Below, piece after piece: positions 32,248 through 44,400 of a stretch of 64,000 nt of DNA. The notes under the pieces are model-generated. The model saw only the letters and a list, made by a program, of their open reading frames with translations. It was not told the DNA's origin and searched no databases. Each line of letters opens with the position of its first letter. Position 1 is the first letter of the stretch. A program made the position numbers and the translations under genes. The DNA is from Phytophthora sp. 'mugwort' (lineage: Eukaryota; Oomycota; Peronosporomycetes; Peronosporales; Peronosporaceae), in the NCBI GenBank assembly GCA_033558025.1, contig JAUCEF010000007.1, positions 7,626,001 to 7,690,000 of the forward strand. Reading direction: 5' to 3'.

Positions 32248-32531
32248 TATGGTCGGCCTCGAGGACACGTATACAGATGTGTCGAAGACTTTTTTTCACT
32301 CTTGTCCCGACTAAATACGCTGATGCATTCGTATCTAGTGGAAAAGATGGCACACAATACGTACCATCCTCAAGGGTTAGTAGTATTTGACGCAGCAGTA
32401 ATCTGCACTACTACTACTACTTTTTCTAGCAGTACTCATACTCATTCCCTATTGTGGCGTATGCAATATGTAGTAGAAATCGTCTCAACACCAGTACTAT
32501 AGTAGAATGAAAGTAATATTTTAAAGGACCC
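32248..32531. other. intergenic with AGTAGTA-rich tracts
   Basis: Holds the presumed SLY1-like promoter and then a stretch rich in ACTACTACT/AGTAGTATT. Similar AGTAGTACT-rich sequence flanks the other side of the hAT remnant near 35560-35690, so these may be degraded element ends. No gene is seen. Confidence 0.4.
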
Positions 32532-33004
32532 TGAAGGAGCAAGCTCAGCCCTCATTGTGGCTGAGTGGCTCTGGCAAACACCCCTCGGACGATCGCTATT
32601 CTTCGACGATCAAACATGGGCTGCGCTATGCAGGGTGCCAGGAAAGCGATGGATTCAAGACAGATCCATGTACCCTGTGTGGAAAGCTCATACACCACAT
32701 GTGCGCAATTGGTGTTTTTGAAGGCACTTACTCGGCACTGAACGAGAGGTAGTATACTCGTTCTCTTTCTGCTTCTCCCGGACCTTACTAGCTCACACTA
32801 CTCTGTAGATTTTGCTGTCAATCTTGTGTGCAAGAGGTCCACCCCAGCCACGGACAGGCGGTTCCAGCAGTGTCGTCCGTTCAAGATCCCCCTGTTGTCT
32901 GCAGCGTTTCTTCAAAAGCATCCTCGAGTAACACTTGGACTGGATCCGACTCTGACTTCCTGCCATCGCCAGATCTCCCTGCCGCAGAGATGGCTCAAGT
33001 ATAG
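32532..33004 (+). pseudogene. spliced zinc-finger ORF fragment, no start codon
   Basis: Removing a 60-bp intron (32749-32808, GTAGTA...CTGTAG) joins two open stretches into about 137 codons ending at a TAG at 33002. The joined region has Cys/His spacing DPCTLCGKLIHHMC followed across the junction by FCCQSC. This is a compact C2HC/C2-type zinc finger of the kind often attached to transposases in oomycetes (the attachment is inference). There is no ATG in the open frame. A TAA lies just upstream, so it is the 3' part of something larger or a decayed fragment. The tail is Ser/Pro-rich. It sits directly beside the hAT remnant. Confidence 0.4.
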
Positions 33005-33053
33005 AACGTGTTGTTAAGATTGATGGCTCAAGATAGAACGTGTTGTTAAGATT
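32989..33053 (+). repeat. 33-bp tandem duplication
   Basis: GATGGCTCAAGTATAGAACG and what follows to 33021 is repeated at 33022-33053 with one base missing. The first copy spans the stop codon of the zinc-finger fragment. Confidence 0.85.
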
Positions 33054-33299
33054 CGGGAGACCGCAACGGGCTCGGAAGATCGCGACGGAGCCTAAGCCGC
33101 GGGCAATAAATACGTCGACTCACCGAAAAAAACGGACGGTATCTCAGCTGGAGCTCAAGACCCCTGCTGTCGGACATCTGCCTAGGTCACCCCGTCGCCC
33201 CCGCCATCTCCAGTATCTAGTTTTGGCGTACCTGTTTCCGTCAAGCATTCGAGGAAGGCGGGCACGACCGATGGTATTTGGAACCTGATTCACACGTTG

Positions 33300-35545
33300 A
33301 AGAAGCCATACAGGAAGCAGAAACCTGGAAGCCATTTCGCATGTCATGTGTATCACAACCTTTGCGTATTGTGCTGCCTCACAAGTAAAAGATCGAGCCA
33401 AAACTAATCACTACAGTTGGGAAAGAGGCCTTGCGAAACACGAGGAACGCCACCAGCACAAGGACCACATCAAGGCGAAGCACGCAAACAACCCCCTGGC
33501 GGTATTCGCAGCAGAAGACCTCACAGAAATCCAAGGTGAACTTCGTCGATGCTGAAACCGAAGTGGAGGCCGTCTTAGCGCCGACTGTGGACGATGAGGG
33601 CGTCTCAACTACTAGTGCATCGCCAGCTTCTACTACTTCCATGGCGTCCATGCCGGCGCCGTCGCCAAAACCCTTCTACAGAGCGAAGGAGAAGACTCTG
33701 GACGTGATAAATTCGAAGTGGCTGATCAATCAAGGCCTGACCTACACAGTATGTGCTTCGACGTCGTTCCAGGATGTAATGCGCGGCCACAGGCGACGCC
33801 ACCGTACCCTCCCTTAAGCCGAGATAGGCACGTCCGACTGCTAAACGGACAATTCCAGCTATTCTACTAGCTGGCAGGCGCGCTGCTGGTCTCCGAGTTT
33901 GAACAGGCATGTCAGCTCAAGGTCTCAATCTCATGCACGACATTTGGACTAGCTGCGGCAAGGACAGTATTGTCGACGCATCGATTGCATTCATCGACAG
34001 TTCGTGGAGATTTCAATTCATCGCGATGCTTGCTATCGTCAAGAATGACGGGGCGCCTTGGGGCGAAGGTGATCGAAAGTGGCTTCAAAGGCAAATATGA
34101 CATCGACATTCGCGGTAAGACTCGCTTCACGATGTCGGATATCACTTCGTATGCAAAGAGTGTAGCTGATCATATCAACACCGAGCAAGAAGACTGCTGC
34201 ATGCATCTGCTAAACCTGTGCAGTGGCTACGGTCTCGGACTCAAGGACAATATTCAGACGGTAAGTGTGTGGAACAACTCCATCCACTCGTGGGACAAGG
34301 TTGTCACGACGGTCATGCCAGGAGGATCCTTTGACGAGGAAGGGGGGGGGGCTTGTCATTCGAAAGCTCAGCAACCTAAGCAACTATTTCAAGTCACCAA
34401 GCAGGGCAGCGCTTTGAGGAAGATCCAAGAAACACTATCGTATCTCGATCTTAACTCAATGACTGACATGGATGTACGAACCATCTACACGTCTTAGCTA
34501 ATCGACGATCGGTCGTCAACTACTCAGATTTTGACGCATACTTTCAGTCCACCAAAGACTCTACTAGTGTGTGGACTGCACTTACAGCAAGTGATTGGAT
34601 GCTGGTAGTATAGACGAAAGCTGTAACGAGTTTCATTGTCAACCTTGCTTTGGTTAAAGCGCAGAATGCGAACCTGGTATTCTCCTACATGGAGTTTTCC
34701 GTCGGTTGGCCGAGAATAAGCTGAAGTCTTTCAAGTTTGATGTTATGGCGGTGGAGGCGCCTCATTCGAGAGATGGAAAGAGGCAAGTCATCGCCGAGTA
34801 GTGGGAACACAAGTGGCCAAGGAGGCGATGGCATGCGTACTGCTCGACCCGCGAACGAAGTCTAGCGCCAAAACGTTGCAGCCGTCGGAATTACATCTCA
34901 TAAGGAGGAGAAAGCCATTTACAAGAGCGGCATTGACTACCTGCGCGACGAGCACCAGAAAGGTTTTGCGCAGATGACCAGCTCGACAAGATATCTCTAT
35001 CTCAGCAGACATCCTCGCAGAGCTTACTCAGCCAAGTCCTAGTATCCCCGTTTCCTTCACCCGCTTCAAATGGGTGGGATGACGATGATGATCTGCTGCT
35101 GGGGACCCAATCCGGGCGAGCAAGACGATGGAGAAGGTGAAGGAGTCCGAGATCAACGCGAAAGCGGACGCCATCAAGAAAGAATGGCTCGAGTTAGAGC
35201 CTGAGTGGCTGGAGGTTGCCCAACGCCAGAACCCCGACAAGACCAAGGCGGATCTGACCAAGGATATGTCCGCAACGGTATGTACTGGGAATTACGGCCT
35301 GTACAAGCACGCTGACGTGCTGAAGTGGTTCCGTGACGAGGGCGAGGGACAATTTCCTCTATTGCTCTGCTAGCTCGCATCCATCCTCGTCGTCAGCGTT
35401 CCAGGAACGGGTATTTTTCAACGGGAGGGATAGTCATGGCCCCTACGGACCAGGACGGACAGCAGACGCTCGGAGAAACAACTGTTGTTTTTGCTACGAT
35501 ACAACAGGGACGAGATCGTGAAAATGAAGCAGGACATAGGACGCG
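33300..35545 (+). pseudogene. hAT transposase remnant
   Basis: Degenerate coding blocks in the order of hAT transposases. A BED-type zinc finger lies near 33350-33520 (FAYCAASQVKDR, then WERGLAKHEERH...HIKAKH). FYRAKEKTLDVINSKWLINQGLTYT lies near 33680-33760. IWTSCGKDSIVDASIAFIDSSWRF lies near 33935-34010. WDKV-like and SALRKI blocks lie near 34300-34430. A C-terminal dimerisation-type block, SSAFQERVF in shifted frames, lies near 35390-35420. Frames change at least six times and stops are frequent, so it is dead. Terminal inverted repeats and the 8-bp duplication expected for hAT could not be identified. Confidence 0.7.
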
Positions 35546-35856
35546 CGAAAGACTGCTGTTGCTTAAGTAGTACTGAGTCTAGTAGTACTAATATGACTAC
35601 GACTACCCATTCTTGAAATCAAAACTAATATGAGTATGTGTCTGTGAAATATGACCGAGTAGTTCCGGTAATAATACTACTCGATTTTCCTCGCAGTATA
35701 GTGCGTCGTAGCGAACTGGTCTACACTTTATAGCCTCCTATAACTTATACGTTTGAAGTCACGACACGACGTGTGGAAGATGGGCAAAGGTACTGAGAAA
35801 AAAAATCCATCAGACCTCGAGTTTGGCCAATCCTACATTTTGAATTTCGCGCCCTT
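35546..35856. other. intergenic between transposon remnants
   Basis: AT-rich with several AGTAGTACT tracts. No gene or clear repeat boundary is seen. Confidence 0.4.
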
Positions 35857-37107
35857 TTGCTTGACGATCTTCGACGCGGTGTTAGCAGTCTAGAGCACCA
35901 TCACATTCCAAATTGTACGCGCACGCACACTTCTCCCACGATTACCTTGCCCTGTACCACCAGAAAATGCCTCCGCCTCACCTGGGCTGAAAAGGTGGGC
36001 ATCATCAACATGGCGTCGCGCTTCCCGGGCTTGAGTTACAGCAGCATCGCGCAATGGGCGGTGGGGGAGTTCAGCCTCCCGGCCGTTCCCAGCAAGACCG
36101 CAATCCGCACTACGCTGCTGTCACAGAAGGAGCGGCTGGGTCGGCCGGTAGAGAAGGTCACGCGCAAGAATGTGCAGCGCAAGAGCCACCTGGTGCTCGA
36201 CCAGAACGTCGTCGACTTTATCGTGCTCGCCGAGGTTGAGGGCGTGAGCCTCAGCAGGGAGATGATCATTGAGCACGCGCGGTGGCTCGTCGTCAAGCTC
36301 CACATCCCTCCGGACCAATGCCCTCTGTTCGGTCTTTCCTGGAATCGCTGCTCGCAAGCTCGCTACGGACTTAAGTGGCGCAGGGCCTTTGGCGAGTCCG
36401 ACTCGGCTCAGTTGGACGTCGCCAAGGACGAGTGCCTGAAGAGCATCATCGGCTCGTACGCCCTCAAAGACGTGTTTAATATGGACGAGAGCGCATTTGT
36501 TTTACAACGCAGTGCCTCGCAGCTCTATCTGTAAAAACGCAACTCCTGTTCTCAAGCAGAGCAAGACACGATTACGATTGCTGCCTGCTCAAATGCCGAT
36601 GAAACCGATAAGCTTCTTATCCTCTACGCGGGCACGGCAACAAAAGCGGTGGCTTCCTCGAAAGCCCGTCACTCTCCATTATATTGGCACTGAGAAGGGG
36701 CGGATGACGGGCTGGTTGTATCAGAAGTGGCTGATGGGTCTCGATGAGTCAATGCGCACTCAAATCGATCCATTCTACTTCTAGTAGACAACGCCTCCTC
36801 ACATCATGGTACTGGCCTCGTGTTTACGAACGTTCGAGTTAAAAAAATACCGCCAAACACCACGTCAAGGATCCAACCAATGGATCAGAGGATTATTCAC
36901 TGCATCAAGAGGTATGTGCTTTCTAAGAAGATGGTGCATGCTGTAGACCGTTTAGGAGAAGGATTAGAAAACCTCTACAAAGTCGAGCTTTTAACCGCAC
37001 TGGAATGGTGCGAGGCAGCATGGTCAAAGGTTAGTGCTGCGATCATACAACACTGCTGCCACTCCAGGTTGATAGACAAAGCAAGCATCAACTTCTTGCT
37101 GAACTAA
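35857..37107 (+). pseudogene. pogo/Tigger (CENP-B-like) transposase remnant
   Basis: An N-terminal helix-turn-helix (LTWAEKVGIINMASRFPGLS, SSIAQW, PSKTAIRTTL) is followed by a CENP-B-like DNA-binding helix (LVLDQNVVDFIVLAEVEGVS). The DDE catalytic part is then broken: DVFNMDESAF near 36475, then a frame change at about 36500 to FYNAVPRSSICKNATPVL. A further shift gives ITIAACSNADETDKLLILYAG, and then LLLVDNA near 36780. A final block (VRVKKIPPNTTSRIQPMDQ) lies near 36835-36895. The first two catalytic aspartates are visible. At least three frame changes make it a pseudogene. No terminal inverted repeats were found. It is a different lineage from the pogo-like element at 53.9 kb. Confidence 0.75.
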
Positions 37108-37411
37108 TATTATTCAGTACATGGCGTTTTATGCTCGATTCGACACTTTGTCGACCTGGACTCTTTATATATCAGGCGTCCGCTAACGACGCACATTATT
37201 GTACTATTATTAACCCTTAACCCCTGACTGGATAAATTCAAGAAAAACCATTTAAAATTTACCATAACATTAAACGTGCAGTGCGAGTTGCGTGTGTCTT
37301 ACCACTAAAATGGCGGGCGGCGCACGCGGTCCCCTAGATCGGTCCCATATACTCTGGTGCCATTATATTCTGGCGCCTCAAAATCCGGCAGTGGAAAAAG
37401 ATCCTGAGTGT
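37108..37411. other. intergenic
   Basis: AT-rich 3' flank of the ankyrin-PDZ gene; nothing recognised. Confidence 0.5.
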
Positions 37412-38596
37412 TTATGTACAGAGCGACATGGCTGAGCTCAGACGCACTGTTTCCTCGACGGCAGTGACTTTCTTTAGCGTGGCCTCCAGCATCTCCACCA
37501 CCTTCGAGTACATGGCGTTGTCCTGCTCTGCGGCAGGGTTGCTGTCTGTGCTGCATTTGCTGGTGCCGGCCGGATCGACGCTGCTCCGAAAGCGCAGCTT
37601 GCACGTTCCCTTCGAGTGCTTCAAGAAGCGCATGATGGACGTGAGAGCCGTAGTCGCCACTGACGCGCCGTTAATGCTTACCAACACGTCGCCAACAGCC
37701 AGCGACTCCACGCCCAGCACGTCGCTACGAGACGAGAAGCTCTTTATCCTGGCACCCATTTCCTTAATCACGGGCTCCAGCACGATGCCGAACCTGTCGC
37801 TCGGGTTCCAGAGCACCGACGTAACTCCTTCCACGCCGTGGTGGTCGCTGGAGGAGAACGCGCTCGAGAACGAACTGCGGTAGGTCGTTGAGCTAGACGA
37901 CGACGTGCTGTTCACGCGAATATCAACACTCAGTTGGTGTAAATGAGAGAGTAGATCCTTGAGCTGCAAGGAAATGGTGTTCGAGTCCACGGGGTCCAAC
38001 GCAGACGACGCCGTGGAGAATTTCCGATCCAGCGATCGCGACGAGGTCATCATGGACTGGGTCTTCATGAGCATCGGGATGTCCTCGTCGTCCTCGCTCT
38101 GATTGCCGTGCTCGACGCTACCGCTGCTGCTCACGCTCGTGAGGTCGTCCGTGGACGCTGCCGACCGCAGCTGGGAGGCAGACTGCAGGGCACGCGCGCC
38201 AGCCTTGCGGATGAGATCAATGGTAAAGCTCGGCAGACTGTTAGCAATGGCCAGGTCCACAGGGTAGCGGCCGTTGCCGTCCTTGACCAGTGCTGCCTGC
38301 GGGTATACGTCCAGCAGTGTGCTGATAAGCAGCCCGGGCGCCTTGGACTTAATGGCCACATGCAGTGGCAGCATGCCCGAGAGGTTCTCCAGCTTGCAAG
38401 CGCCCGGGAAAGTCCGCGTAAGTGCCGAGATGACGTCGAGACTCACCGACGGCTCCGTGCAGGCCCAGTGCAGCGGCAGCATGCCGAAGTCGTCCTGCGC
38501 CTGGGCCAGCGCTGGGTTCTGCGTCACGAGGCGCAGTACCTCGTCCTGATCGCCCTGCTCCGCGAGCTCCAGCACGCGCTTCCTGTTGGCGTCCAT
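37412..38596 (-). CDS. ankyrin-repeat and PDZ-domain protein
   Basis: 394 residues, one exon, from ATG 38596 (MDANRKRVLELAEQGDQDEV). Residues 1-135 are about four ankyrin repeats (GMLPLHWACTEPSVSLDVI, GMLPLHVAIKSKAPG, GRYPVDLAIANS). A Ser/Asp-rich disordered region follows (about 140-250). A PDZ-like domain occupies about 255-340 (RFGIVLEPVIKEMGARIKSF, LAVGDVLVSINGASV). The C-terminus has a short Leu-rich helix. This looks like a cytoplasmic scaffold that couples ankyrin and PDZ partners. No catalytic site is present and the ligands are unknown. The ORF extends upstream of 38596 without an ATG. Confidence 0.85.
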   Translation of the reverse strand: MDANRKRVLELAEQGDQDEVLRLVTQNPALAQAQDDFGMLPLHWACTEPSVSLDVISALTRTFPGACKLENLSGMLPLHVAIKSKAPGLLISTLLDVYPQAALVKDGNGRYPVDLAIANSLPSFTIDLIRKAGARALQSASQLRSAASTDDLTSVSSSGSVEHGNQSEDDEDIPMLMKTQSMMTSSRSLDRKFSTASSALDPVDSNTISLQLKDLLSHLHQLSVDIRVNSTSSSSSTTYRSSFSSAFSSSDHHGVEGVTSVLWNPSDRFGIVLEPVIKEMGARIKSFSSRSDVLGVESLAVGDVLVSINGASVATTALTSIMRFLKHSKGTCKLRFRSSVDPAGTSKCSTDSNPAAEQDNAMYSKVVEMLEATLKKVTAVEETVRLSSAMSLCT

Positions 38597-40277
38597 CGAT
38601 TCGGTACAGTTCTCACTGTGCGACTCTATCCTCGTTGCACGAAGGAGGGAAATCAAATTGTGGCCGCAGTGCTGAACCTCGCTCCTTGAAGCGGATAGGG
38701 CGGATCAATTTCTGATCCCACTATATTGAAGCAAGCCAATATTTTAGTCGTAATCAGACTCGCGGATTTCCGGGCGCTCTCGTCTCTTTTTGCTCTGCGC
38801 ACACTGAAAAGCGCTTTTAGATGGGAGCCCTAAGCTCCATCAGACCAATCGGCAAGCGGGCGAAGCACACGAAAAAGTAACTCGACGCCGAGTCGGTGGG
38901 TGTTTAATGCCACATCAGCTGCGCTCGGCACGCATTCCAGCTGACTACTGTGGCTTCAGATCTGCGACAGGTGCCGATCGTGCCCGCGACTGACGGTCAC
39001 CACGATGGGGGGCTATGTTTGGCAGCTATAACAATTGTCGTGAAGGCCCATTAAGACGGCCATGGTGTACGCTTTAGTGGCTGGCGCGGGTCACCGATAG
39101 CCATCTTATTTCTTACCTTGACATCTTTTTACGGCAGTTCGTAATTACGCTGTGTGTTGGCGAATCACCGACGAGCATTTATAACCATTCGTTGGGCTCA
39201 CCTGACTTTGTTGGCTGCGATTGACTGGGCTCATTTCCATTTGTGAGTTCGTAAGCATGAATGTGCTAAGTGAATCGTCCGTGTCCCCCCGTTGAGCAAA
39301 TGATAATTTTACAATCAGCTACTCTGAAAGAGGTTTAGTCGCCTCGCAAAAAAGGCATGTTAGATAACGGTTTATGATGCTCTCACCTCAATTCTCCCCG
39401 ATTTCACGCTGTTAGCTGTTAGCTAAATACTACGTAGTAAATGTACTGGTACATCGTAAATATATTCTGAAAGAATACGTCTGTGCTCTCGATAATAAGT
39501 GTCGTGTCGTCCTTGATAGTGAAAGCACACCTAATTAAGATAAGGCCTACCGAGCAGGCAACGAGAAATTCCGTTTCGATATAATTGTTGCCGATCGGGC
39601 TCGGCAAAGGCGTAATCTATAAGAACAAACCGTATTGAGAGCACAAACTCATGTGGTGTAAGTTCGGGAGCTTTTCAAGGAGACGTTGAAACCTTAGCCA
39701 TGAAGGTCATCACTGCTAAGCTGCCGCAGGCAAACAGTCCACCAGCCGTCTGCCGCAGTATCCGCCCCATGATTTTAAGGGAGACTCTCCTCGCCTTCCT
39801 CCGATGTGTAGCGTACACCCGCGCGGTCCTGGTGGGCCAACACTGATGGCAGCACATCCATTTTGCCCGTGGCAAAAATTTCATTCCGGCTCGCTCGTGT
39901 ACGCCAGTTCGGTCTCCATCCCGCGGGAAATTTTCCTGAAAGCTTAGACCTAATCATTGTACATATATTTTATTGCATCTACGGGCTATTCATGTACACA
40001 GGTTATGTGTTTGCTTACTTGCTTTGATTGTATTAAGTTTTTCTAAATAGGTTGGGTTATATGTGTTATACAGGGCTATCAGATGTAAATCTGCTACAAT
40101 TTTCCCTTTACTACGGTACATCCACCCATCGTGGAACGTTCTAAGTGGCTACTTCTGTCAAAAAACGCGTCAGTGCGCACTTGAGGTTGTAGATGGCCAA
40201 TCGCCAAAAGCAAACAAGCTGAGTGGGCGTTAGCTAGAACGAGGAAGGCCAGGTGGCAAGCAGGCAGACCAACAGAT
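38597..40277. other. 1.7-kb divergent intergenic region
   Basis: No gene supported. It contains a TACTACGTAGTA palindrome near 39428. Short ORFs on the minus strand near 39675-39957 have no recognisable motif. It must carry the promoters of the ankyrin-PDZ gene (minus) and of the unknown gene at 40278 (plus). Confidence 0.45.
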
Positions 40278-41012
40278 ATGAAACGCGAGCGGTCCCCGAG
40301 CTTCCCGACCCTCCCCTGTTTGAACAGCGCCCGCAGTGTTACCATTTGCAGGCCGCGCCAGGACCATGTGATGGTGCACAAGCGCCTCCGCGGCCGCAAC
40401 GTCTCGTCTTTGAGCAAGTCCGGCGTCGCGGGCTGCAACGGATATGGAGCTGCCAACTACAGTACTAACTTCAGCAGCCGCAGCAACATCGCAGTCTGTC
40501 AGCAGACACCTATCACGCCGACATCGGCGACGGCGTCGCCGCCCGCGACGCTGATGCAGTTCGCCGACTTTTTCGTTGACCCGTCAGCCGTGTCGCCAGC
40601 CGAGGCCGTGAGTCTGGCCGAGGAGATGGCCGCAGACTTCTACAGCGAGGTGTTGATAATGTACGATATGCTCTCGGATATCAAGACTCCCACCGCCGAG
40701 GGGCGCGCTGTGGACGAGCTCATGCGCCGCCTGCACAGCGTTCTGAATGCCAGCGACACCGGATGTGCTGGAAGCAGTGGCAATCTGTCTACGCGGATCG
40801 CCAACGTTCACGGGCTCTACAATGGACTCATCCGCGTGTTTATCTTCCTGTACCAGCGATACCACCGCGCCTTCGTGGTGCTGGAAGTGAGCGAGTTGCT
40901 GGCTGCGAGTTGGCAGCGCCTGCTCGCCTTCGTGGTCGAGTACGGCATCCTGGACGAAGTATTCGTCCGCAAGGTGTACGACCACGTTGCGCAGATCGTC
41001 GGCTCCGCTTGA
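40278..41012 (+). CDS. unknown conserved-looking helical protein
   Basis: 244 residues from ATG 40278. The first 95 residues are Arg/Ser/Pro-rich and probably disordered. Residues 100-244 look like a compact all-helical domain: AEAVSLAEEMAADFYSEVL, RAVDELMRRLHSVLNAS, LIRVFIFLYQRYHRAFVVLE, LLAFVVEYGILDEVFVRKV. Third-position GC bias and an unbroken frame support it as real. I do not recognise the family. It starts 482 bp before the Fab1-type gene on the same strand. Confidence 0.6.
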   Translation: MKRERSPSFPTLPCLNSARSVTICRPRQDHVMVHKRLRGRNVSSLSKSGVAGCNGYGAANYSTNFSSRSNIAVCQQTPITPTSATASPPATLMQFADFFVDPSAVSPAEAVSLAEEMAADFYSEVLIMYDMLSDIKTPTAEGRAVDELMRRLHSVLNASDTGCAGSSGNLSTRIANVHGLYNGLIRVFIFLYQRYHRAFVVLEVSELLAASWQRLLAFVVEYGILDEVFVRKVYDHVAQIVGSA

Positions 41013-41494
41013 TGCCAAGAGACGCGCGAGAAAGCAGCGACCGCATTTCGGGACTCTGAGCAACTCTTTGTGCAGCAGATGTACAGTGTAGTCCAGTCCA
41101 GGTGGCGGGTGTTCATTGCGTACAACAAACACTCAGCTGCAGCGTCGCGTTGCTCTTTCGGCCCCAAGTATAAATTTATCATTAGTCTTCTCTCTTTCTG
41201 CCAGTGACTTTCAAGTCGTGTAAAGCTCAGGTGCCATGCATCGAACGCACCGAGCACGGTACAAATATCGTCAATAGGATAAGCCTTACCGCCGTCCTGA
41301 AACTGTGAATTGCAGATGCCATTTTCGTCTGCATCGTGCCATGATAGCCACGTCTGACACCTTTTTGTGGCTTTTTTCTGACCCATACAAATTTTCACAT
41401 GAAGTTCAGGAGTGATGGTCATTTCTCCAACCTAACAGCAACTTGAGCAGGCAGTCCGCATTTCCGTGGCATAAGAGAGCAAGCTCAGCGCGCC
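41013..41494. other. intergenic, Fab1-type gene 5' flank
   Basis: A 200-codon minus-strand ORF overlaps here (40817-41422) but half of it is antisense to the 40278 gene and it shows no motif. I see no supported gene. The stretch presumably holds the promoter of the kinase gene. Confidence 0.45.
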
Positions 41495-44400
41495 ATGGCG
41501 ACGATCTGCGGCGCGTTCCGGCATCTCACGAGCGCGTGCGTGTCGTCGGCGGAGTCTCCGTCGTCGCTGAAGATCGGACCAGTGTCGTCCCTGTCGTCGT
41601 CGCGTGAGATGGCGCTCTTCTCGGCGCCACCCCGAACGCTTGCGGCGCGCACCGCGCGCAACAGCCTGGCGGGCTACACGTCGCTGGAACAGTTCACGCG
41701 ATCCGTGGAGAAAATCTCGACGTTGAGGGTAAACAGGCTGCGTGCGGGCGAGCGCGTGGGTACCATGTTCAGCTCGATGGACGCGCAGCTAGGCGTGCAG
41801 CTGGTTGCCTCGTCCCGCCGCGACTTCCGCGTCTGTGTCAACTTTGTACTACCCGGCAGCGACGCCGAGGCACTGGGCATCCACCCGGCAGCGCTGGTGG
41901 TCGCCGTCAACGGCAAATCCATGCGCGGCATGAGTCTGCAGCGCGTCCTGGGTACGATACGACGCGCGCTGAGCTCTAGGGAGTACCAGAATGATGCTGC
42001 AGCCATTGAAGTGCCAGATATTGGCGAGTTCATCGAGATTGACCTGGCCCAGCGAGAGCACGAGATGAACGTGGACCGGAACCCGTTCGCACTCACGCAG
42101 TTCCCGTCGCCACAAGGACAGCACTTGCCAGGCGTGAAGCAGTTCAGAGACGACCTTGCGATTGAGAACATTCAGGAAGCGATACAGATCCAGGAACCGA
42201 ACTCCCCGGCGCTCGGAGACAGGGGGAGATCCAGGTCGTTTAAACACTTCTGGATGTCGGACAGGTCCAGCAAGGCGTGTTATGAGTGCGAGCAGTTGTT
42301 CACATTCTTCCGACGGAGACACCATTGCCGTTCGTGCGGACAGCTCTTCTGTGCAAATTGTTGTGCGAGATTGCCGCAGTCTTTTGGAGGGAACAAGGTG
42401 GACGAGTCGATTGAGAGGCTGAGGAAGCAATTGGTGTGCCATACCTGTCACAGACAGCTACGTGAGGGACTGCAGATGGAGCTGACAGGTGCCAATTTCG
42501 AGGAAGACCCACAGAAACCGACGAGTTCTCCACCTGCGCAGACACTACTACTGATGCCGCAGCATATCGCTGAAGCTATGGAACGGTCGACGTCCGATGC
42601 GTCCAATTACAAGCAGCTGGACAAATCCGAGCTGTTTGACAAGGACGAGATCAGCGACGACATGCGAGTCAGTGAGCCGCCCGAGAAGTCTCGACCACCA
42701 GTTCTGTTTAGTATGTTTCCCAAGGTACAAATTGTTGCAAGCGCACAGCATTTGGCTCACCAGCCTCATTTACACGAGTTGACCAAAGAGGTAAAGCAAA
42801 CTGGCCATGGCTCTGGTCGTAGACTGAGGACATTCAGCGAACCGCAGATCTCGTTTGGAAGGAAAGATGCTCAGCACGTATCCAGAAGGCTGAAGCGTTC
42901 AAACAGTCAGGCAGATTTTGGTAACCCAAGCAACCACCGCTGGAGCGAGGCAGAGTTTAAGCGTCTTGTCGCGGAATCAAACGCTCAAGCGCGGCTTGCA
43001 GGAGCATGTCCTCCCGCCTCGAATACTCTGATGATGCGTCCCAAAGCACTGTCGGCGTCGTTTGACACTGCGCGATTCGGCAACGCTGTTCAATGGAACC
43101 CCTTCGGATCCGACATACTAGCCACGAAAGATATCGGCATTCTTGCCATGATTGGGTTGTCCAAGGATGTTCACAACGAGTCCGAAGACGCTGATTGTGT
43201 CCTCAGAAGGGAGGCAGCTATGGAGCAAATGTCAAAAGATGCTCGTGATCGCATCGAAGAGCGTATATTCCATTTATTGGACAGCTCTCCGGCGGTATCG
43301 CAGTTGTTTATGGTTGAGCAGCATCGGTGGATGCAGATTATCAGTTTGTTCGGTCACCGAGCGGCTCTTACTGTCTCGTGTGAGCCTGACGCAGGTGACT
43401 TGCTGGACATTATGCATTACGTCCGTATCCAATGTTTAGATGGGGGCCGTGTGCAAGACAGTTTCTTTATCGACGGTGTCCTCGTCCATAAAAGCTTGGC
43501 TCGCAAAGGAATGAGAAGCGATATTCTAAGCCCACGCATTTTACTAATTGCCTCGGCATTAGACTACCAGCGCAAGAAGGAAGTTATATCATCGCTGGAG
43601 AGCGTTGCCGGTCAAGAACTGGAGTACATGCATATCGTGACGGAGAAGATTATGACTCTTAACCCGGACATTGTCATGTTTGAAGGGCATGTACACCGAG
43701 TTGCCGAGGAGCTGCTGTTTAAAGCCAGCGTTTCAGTGGTTAAGAACGTTCGGTTGATCGACTTGCAGCGTATTGCTCGCTGCACGGGCGCGTCCGTACT
43801 GACATCATATGATCACATCGATAAAATGTCAGACGTTGGGGTCATTGGCACTTGTAAGCGATTCTACGTATTGCTGAGTGACCAAGAACCGAAGAGTGCG
43901 AAGAAAGTTGCGTTTAGGGCCAATGCGGACGGGCTTTACGTCACGGAAGAGGGCTCTGGCATTCCTCGACAGCGGAAAAAGCGCACTCAACGCCAAAATA
44001 TCGTGTTTGAAGGCGGCATCACGTCAAAAGGATGCACTTTGTGCTTGCGAGGAGGAACTCCCGACGTTTTTACGGAAATTACGAATGTCTTAACCGCAAT
44101 TATTCGTGCGGCGTACAACATGCGGCTGCAGCGGTCAATGCTGGCAGCTTATGGCTACATTGTTCCCAGTCAGAACCACGAGCGTTCGGTCGCAGAGGAA
44201 TGGTTTGCCAAGTCGTCGACATCCTTGTACATCTCACTCAAATCTAATTCATTGTCGATGCGTGCCGCTCTAAAGGAAACACAGGCGATGTGTAAATGGT
44301 GCAAGGCTCACACCCGGTTTAACAACATAAGTTCGCTTCGAGTGGTTTGTGGAGTAGGCGACGACGACAGTGTCTCGGCAAGTGCAACCGTTGTCCAGTC

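Noticed and set aside
40817..41422. 200-codon minus-strand frame
   Set aside because: Half overlaps the 40278 gene in antisense, and the rest has no recognisable domain. Left as unresolved rather than called a gene.
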